A stretch of DNA of 47,250 nt from Actinomortierella ambigua (lineage: Eukaryota > Mortierellomycota > Mortierellomycetes > Mortierellales > Mortierellaceae), in contig JAAAJB010000258.1 of NCBI GenBank assembly GCA_016098155.1, forward strand, positions 1 to 47,250. The letters run 5' to 3'. This document shows, in pieces, positions 43,948 to 47,250 of this stretch. The position numbers and the translations under genes are program-made. The notes below the pieces were generated by a model that was given only the letters and a program-made list of their open reading frames with translations, searched no databases and was not told the origin of the DNA. The first letter of the stretch is position 1. Each line of letters starts with the position of its first letter.

Positions 43948-44262
43948 GCTCGAACGGTCTTTGATAAGACGCGAGGGTCGTATATCTGTCTTTAAAGGTA
44001 CGCTCGCGCACCGCATGGTACCGCCGCGAAGGCGATAACTGCAGCATGCTCTAGGAGATCGTGCCACAGGAAACTATGCAGCGCTAATGTCGCAGAATGA
44101 AACAACAATCAAGTCAGGTGTTCTTTATTTTTTTTTTGGGCTATCATGCTCCATCATTCTCGCTCGTCTGACCTGCTTCGTTCTCTCTTCATGGGCATGG
44201 GTGCAATGAAGTAGGTTTGCTTCACCACGGTAGTCTCACACACATTCTATTTCCTGGTATAC

Positions 44263-44340
44263 CTTTTGGAGATTCAGCACCGTGTCATCGATGTTGAAGG
44301 AGCGCACTGCGCTATCACCGGCATGATTCTGGACAGCGAG
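44263..44340 (-). other. Candidate coding exon (26 codons), low confidence
   Basis: On the minus strand a stretch bounded by an AG acceptor (GGGTAG, ending at 44341) and a GT donor (AAAG|GTATAC) reads in phase as LAVQNHAGDSAVRSFN followed by IDDTVLNLQK. A possible next exon from about 44181 downward (after GAAGCAG) would read VRRARMMEHDSPKKK then stop. No convincing first exon was found. The plus strand has no competing gene. Treat as a hint only. Confidence 0.25.
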
Positions 44341-45218
44341 CTACCCTCTGTTGCCTTGGGGTGATGAGTAGTTTGTCGGTACTGGGCATGAGGGGGTGGG
44401 TAGCGGAAAAACAATGTGTAAAAAAATGAAACTGGAATGCAAGATCGCGCTTGGATTTGTGTGTCCATCTGTGGGGGGACGAGGGAGTGGCAATATCACA
44501 ACTCTAACTCTTTTCCATGATTTGGATTGAGACAACCGTTGTCTGTAGTAATGGTAAGGACAGGGGAGAATTTTGAATTGAAAAAAAACAAAGGAGTATT
44601 TGTGTTTGTGGCTGTGCTATTGCCACCTATAATCGGCAGGATGATCAGACAGGAGCGAAACACGATTTTTAACCAACCGCAGTCATCAAGGGGAGCCGGT
44701 GAGGGTGCACATGGTACCTGAGCAATCTACTCCGCTTCGCGGTGGTCGACTCGACTCTTTTTTTTGTTTATTTGATGGGGTCTCTCGATCGACAGGTTGA
44801 TAGAATATCACGCCGCCGACTCTTTGCTTGTTTTGCGGAAGGGGGAAAGGGGGTAAGAAGGGAGACGGGCAGTTGTGTAGAGCGGCGGCTGCTCAAACAA
44901 AAGTCGACCACACATAGCGGCGACACCCCATTGGGCCAGGATCTAAATGGCTCTAAGATGCCCAAGCGAAAACCTTCTTTTTCTGTGCTGTCCCTCCATC
45001 CTGCTGGACCTCCACCCCCTTTAAATAGTCAACAAAATGACAAGCTCCTTGCACGGCTCCTCTCACTCTCACTCTCTCTCTCCATCTCTCTCGCTTTCTC
45101 TTTTCTCTCTCTCTCTGTCTTCCCCTCGCTTTCACGTTCTCATTTCGTTTCTCATCCTTTCTCCATTCATTCTCTTTTTTCCCCCCCCACACACCTACAT
45201 TACTTTAAAAACTCCAGC

Positions 45219-45974
45219 ATGAGCATGACCAAGGGTTCGTTCGCTGCTGCGCCTCCGGCGTACAGCACTATTCCCCCCGCAGCCCAGATGCAGTTTAGCG
45301 TCTGCTGCATCTCGCTCAACATGAGCGACCGTATCCGCCTCTTGGGGTGCCCAGCCCAGATAGTGGCGCCTATCCGCGAGGCGATCAAGTCTGCGTGGGG
45401 CCAGATCCAATCCGAGTCGTCGTACTGTGGCGCGCACGAGTTTAAGCTTCTGGGCAACCCCTGGTATGGGCAGAGCCAGGATGCGGTCTATGCGCGTCGG
45501 CTGTTGACGGCGCTTTTGCGGACGATGGCGCAGTGTGGATGGAACCTGTTGCAGGCGTCGGACGTGAGCAAGAAGCCGCACGACAAGGACACGATGTTCT
45601 TTGAGTCGGCCGTGGCACCGGATCCCGATGCTCAACTGTTTGCGGTCTCGTTCAACATGTCGGACCGAATCCGTGTCATTGACGCACCGGCGTTTATGCC
45701 GTTTGTCAAGACGGCTGTCCAGGCCCAGTGGAAGTATGGCATCCAGGAGGAGCGTGATTATTATGGCTCCAAGGAACTCAAGCTCCGTGGTAACCCTTGG
45801 TTCGCGAATGGCGATGAGGCTGTCCTGGCCCGCATGCTGTGTGCGCAGATCTGTGCCAATATCCGTGCGCAGGGGTTTAAGCTGTATGCGTCCGTCGATA
45901 TCAGCGTCGGTACCGACAAGGGCCACGACCTCGAGACCTGGGTCTTTCGCCGGGTTGGACCATCCTGGCAGTAA
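45219..45974 (+). CDS. Uncharacterised two-domain protein with EFKLxGxPW motifs (paralog 2)
   Basis: Intronless, 251 aa from MSMTKGSFAAAPPAYSTIPP. A second ATG two codons on is possible; the frame is open further upstream but only through low-complexity pyrimidine-rich DNA. Same plan as the gene at 25032: a PPAY-containing N-terminus, then copy A (VCCISLNMSDRIRLLGC, SAWGQIQ, EFKLLGNPW at 74-82, ARRLLTALLRTM, GWNLLQASDVSK, DKDTMFFES) and copy B (FAVSFNMSDRIRVID, AQWKYGI, ELKLRGNPW at 186-194, ARMLCAQICANIRAQGFKLY, ETWVFRR). Over the first 58 residues of copy A the two paralogs match at 38 positions by hand count. No signal peptide, membrane segment or known catalytic motif is visible. It is probably cytosolic or nuclear; function unknown. 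Confidence 0.85.
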   Translation: MSMTKGSFAAAPPAYSTIPPAAQMQFSVCCISLNMSDRIRLLGCPAQIVAPIREAIKSAWGQIQSESSYCGAHEFKLLGNPWYGQSQDAVYARRLLTALLRTMAQCGWNLLQASDVSKKPHDKDTMFFESAVAPDPDAQLFAVSFNMSDRIRVIDAPAFMPFVKTAVQAQWKYGIQEERDYYGSKELKLRGNPWFANGDEAVLARMLCAQICANIRAQGFKLYASVDISVGTDKGHDLETWVFRRVGPSWQ

Positions 45975-47198
45975 AGGAGCTTGGCAAGGAAAGAAAACAG
46001 GAACAGACAGACCCTCCAGTTTTGCAAGAATAAGACTATATACCCCTCCCCCTCTCCTACCCTTCCTACCTATTTATTGTCAACCTTTTCCTTGCGAGTG
46101 CCAATGGCTCGATGGTTTCATAGTCCCTAATGTAAAAGTACTTAAAACACCTTCTTGTTCATCTGTTTGTTGTTGTCGCTTCAAGTGGTCGAAAAATAGC
46201 TCCCGGTGCCAGATGGCAGGGGGCATCAGGGGGGGATGTTGACCTTTTTCTCCCGAGGTTGTATGTAGACAGCAATACTTCTTGAATGAGACAACAAAAA
46301 AAAAGGGGGGGGGTGGGGGTGGAGGAAGAGGAGAGCGAGCGTGTAGGAGTGGAAGAGGAGGGGAAGGAGGTGAGCGAATGCGAACACAAGCACACAAGTT
46401 TACGTATTGGAGGCTTGAGAGCCACACCGTGCCTGTGCTTGGCCCTCTTCTGACTGTCAGTCTGTCTCTTGTGTGTGTCTTTGGTTTTCTGTCTTCTTTT
46501 TTCCCCCTTCCTGTACACTTACCGTCATGCAGGAGCACAGAAGAATAAAAATGCTACATTCAAGAAAGCTTCATAGAATCAATAATAATATCATCGGACT
46601 AATTACATGGACACCGTGTCCAAGGTGGTAGCAGGTGGTCCCATCTGACTCTTGTTAGAGTGCGGGCCTCTCTTTAGCAGCCAACCTTAATAGCATACAT
46701 GTTGGACAGATCGATTGAATGAAGGAAGGGGGAACGGAGAGAAAGAAAGAGAGAGGGACAGAGACAGAGAGAGAGAGAGAGAGGGGCAAAAGGGGAGTGA
46801 TATCCGATTCGGTTGTTGAACCTTGCTTTTTTATTTTGCCTCGACATGGAAAAGGGTGCCACCTTGTTTGATCACCCCCTCTGAGAAGACGACTTGAGAG
46901 GGTAGAGGGAGAGGTGGAAGAGGCTAGGACCCACATGTGTTGTCTTTGCCCTGGACAGGTAGCAGGGGAGGAGATGTGGGTGGATCGGCCGTTCAGTGTT
47001 TCCCAAGCTGGACACAAGGGAGAGAGAAAGGAGGAATAGGAGGGAGAAGAAAATGGGAGCGGGCGGGATCGATAGTCGGCCTGTGTGTATTGACAATTTC
47101 TAAATACTGCGTGCGTGTGTAGGTTTGTATCGTAGAACAGTTCGATTGGAGGGGGCATGGAGAGTCAATGTGCAGATGGCAAAGTAATAATGAAAGGA
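45975..47198. other. Gene-free right flank
   Basis: No supported gene. It holds the 3' UTR of paralog 2, a G/GGA-rich stretch at 46300-46375, an AATAAA at 46544-46549, GA microsatellite sequence around 46741-46784 and GGGAG-rich DNA towards the end. Open frames here are biased by these repeats. Confidence 0.45.
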
Positions 47199-47243
47199 GG
47201 GGCGGGGCGGGGCGGGGCGGGGCGGGGCGGGGCGGGGCGGGGC
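47199..47243. repeat. (GGGGC)9 pentanucleotide repeat at the window end
   Basis: Nine perfect GGGGC units lie seven bases from the end of the window. Such G-runs can form G-quadruplexes on the plus strand and are hard to sequence, which may explain why the sequence stops here. Confidence 0.9.
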
Positions 47244-47250
47244 GAGGGAG

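Larger units (their letters stand above)
43590..45218. other. Gene-poor region with structured and low-complexity DNA
   Basis: It holds the nested inverted repeat (43799-43850), a CT microsatellite (43903-43945), a candidate minus-strand exon (44263-44340) and, from about 45060 to 45190, a long pyrimidine-rich tract that is probably the promoter and 5' UTR of the gene starting at 45219. The frame of that gene stays open upstream to 44742, but that upstream part is low-complexity and not family-like. Confidence 0.4.

Noticed and set aside
44742..45218. Upstream extension of paralog 2 (410-codon version)
   Set aside because: The extension is through pyrimidine-rich promoter-like DNA and is absent from paralog 1. 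The start at 45219 matches the N-terminus of the paralog.

Overview
The window looks like a piece of a filamentous fungus genome. Genes are intron-rich, with short introns (roughly 80-150 bases, GT...AG, often a CTAAC/CTGAC-like branch site). They are tightly packed with opposing neighbours, and proteins carry long Ser-, Gln-, His- and Gly-rich low-complexity stretches. A WDR81-type BEACH gene, not usual in yeasts and other Dikarya, together with the general style of the proteins, points to an early-diverging lineage, most likely Mortierellomycota (Mortierella and relatives). That placement is inference. The window starts in a poly(A) run and ends in a (GGGGC)9 run, and contains one 10-N gap, so it is probably a whole contig or scaffold piece ending in hard-to-assemble repeats.

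Layout, left to right: (1) 1-2.6 kb, a Q/H/S-rich protein with a charged helical N-terminus, 5' end unresolved. (2) 3.2-6.7 kb, a divergent pair: a TLS1/C9orf78-type spliceosome-associated protein (minus) and an R3HCC1-like protein (plus). (3) 6.8-17.4 kb, a second divergent pair: an FNBP4-like WW protein (minus) and a 20-exon WDR81-like gene (plus) with pseudokinase, BEACH, helical and WD40 regions. (4) 17.4-19.4 kb, gene-poor, with a possible decayed reading frame. (5) 19.4-21.8 kb, a 7-exon major facilitator transporter of the Dal5/allantoate permease type (minus). (6) 21.8-25.0 kb, gene-poor, with a 0.6-kb minisatellite. (7) 25.0-25.8 kb, first member of an uncharacterised two-domain protein family. 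(8) 25.9-30.9 kb, a head-to-head pair of mitochondrial-type PPR proteins. (9) 31.3-41.1 kb, ATG2, the autophagy lipid-transfer protein, unusually large at about 2,764 aa. (10) 41.3-42.8 kb, a neuroguidin/Lcp5-type ribosome biogenesis protein (minus). (11) 43.2-45.2 kb, a probable small spliced gene, a nested inverted repeat and a candidate orphan exon. (12) 45.2-46.0 kb, second member of the uncharacterised family. (13) 46-47.25 kb, gene-free low-complexity DNA.

Most genes are housekeeping (splicing, ribosome assembly, mitochondrial RNA, autophagy/endosome) with no operon-like logic. Two, ATG2 and WDR81, belong to autophagy and endolysosomal traffic but lie about 14 kb apart with unrelated genes between. 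The least explained coding content is the paralogous pair at 25.0 and 45.2 kb: each protein holds two copies of a domain marked by an E(F/L)KLxGxPW motif. Exon models for multi-exon genes were built by hand from splice signals, reading phase and family resemblance. All listed models close in frame, apart from the stated uncertainties.
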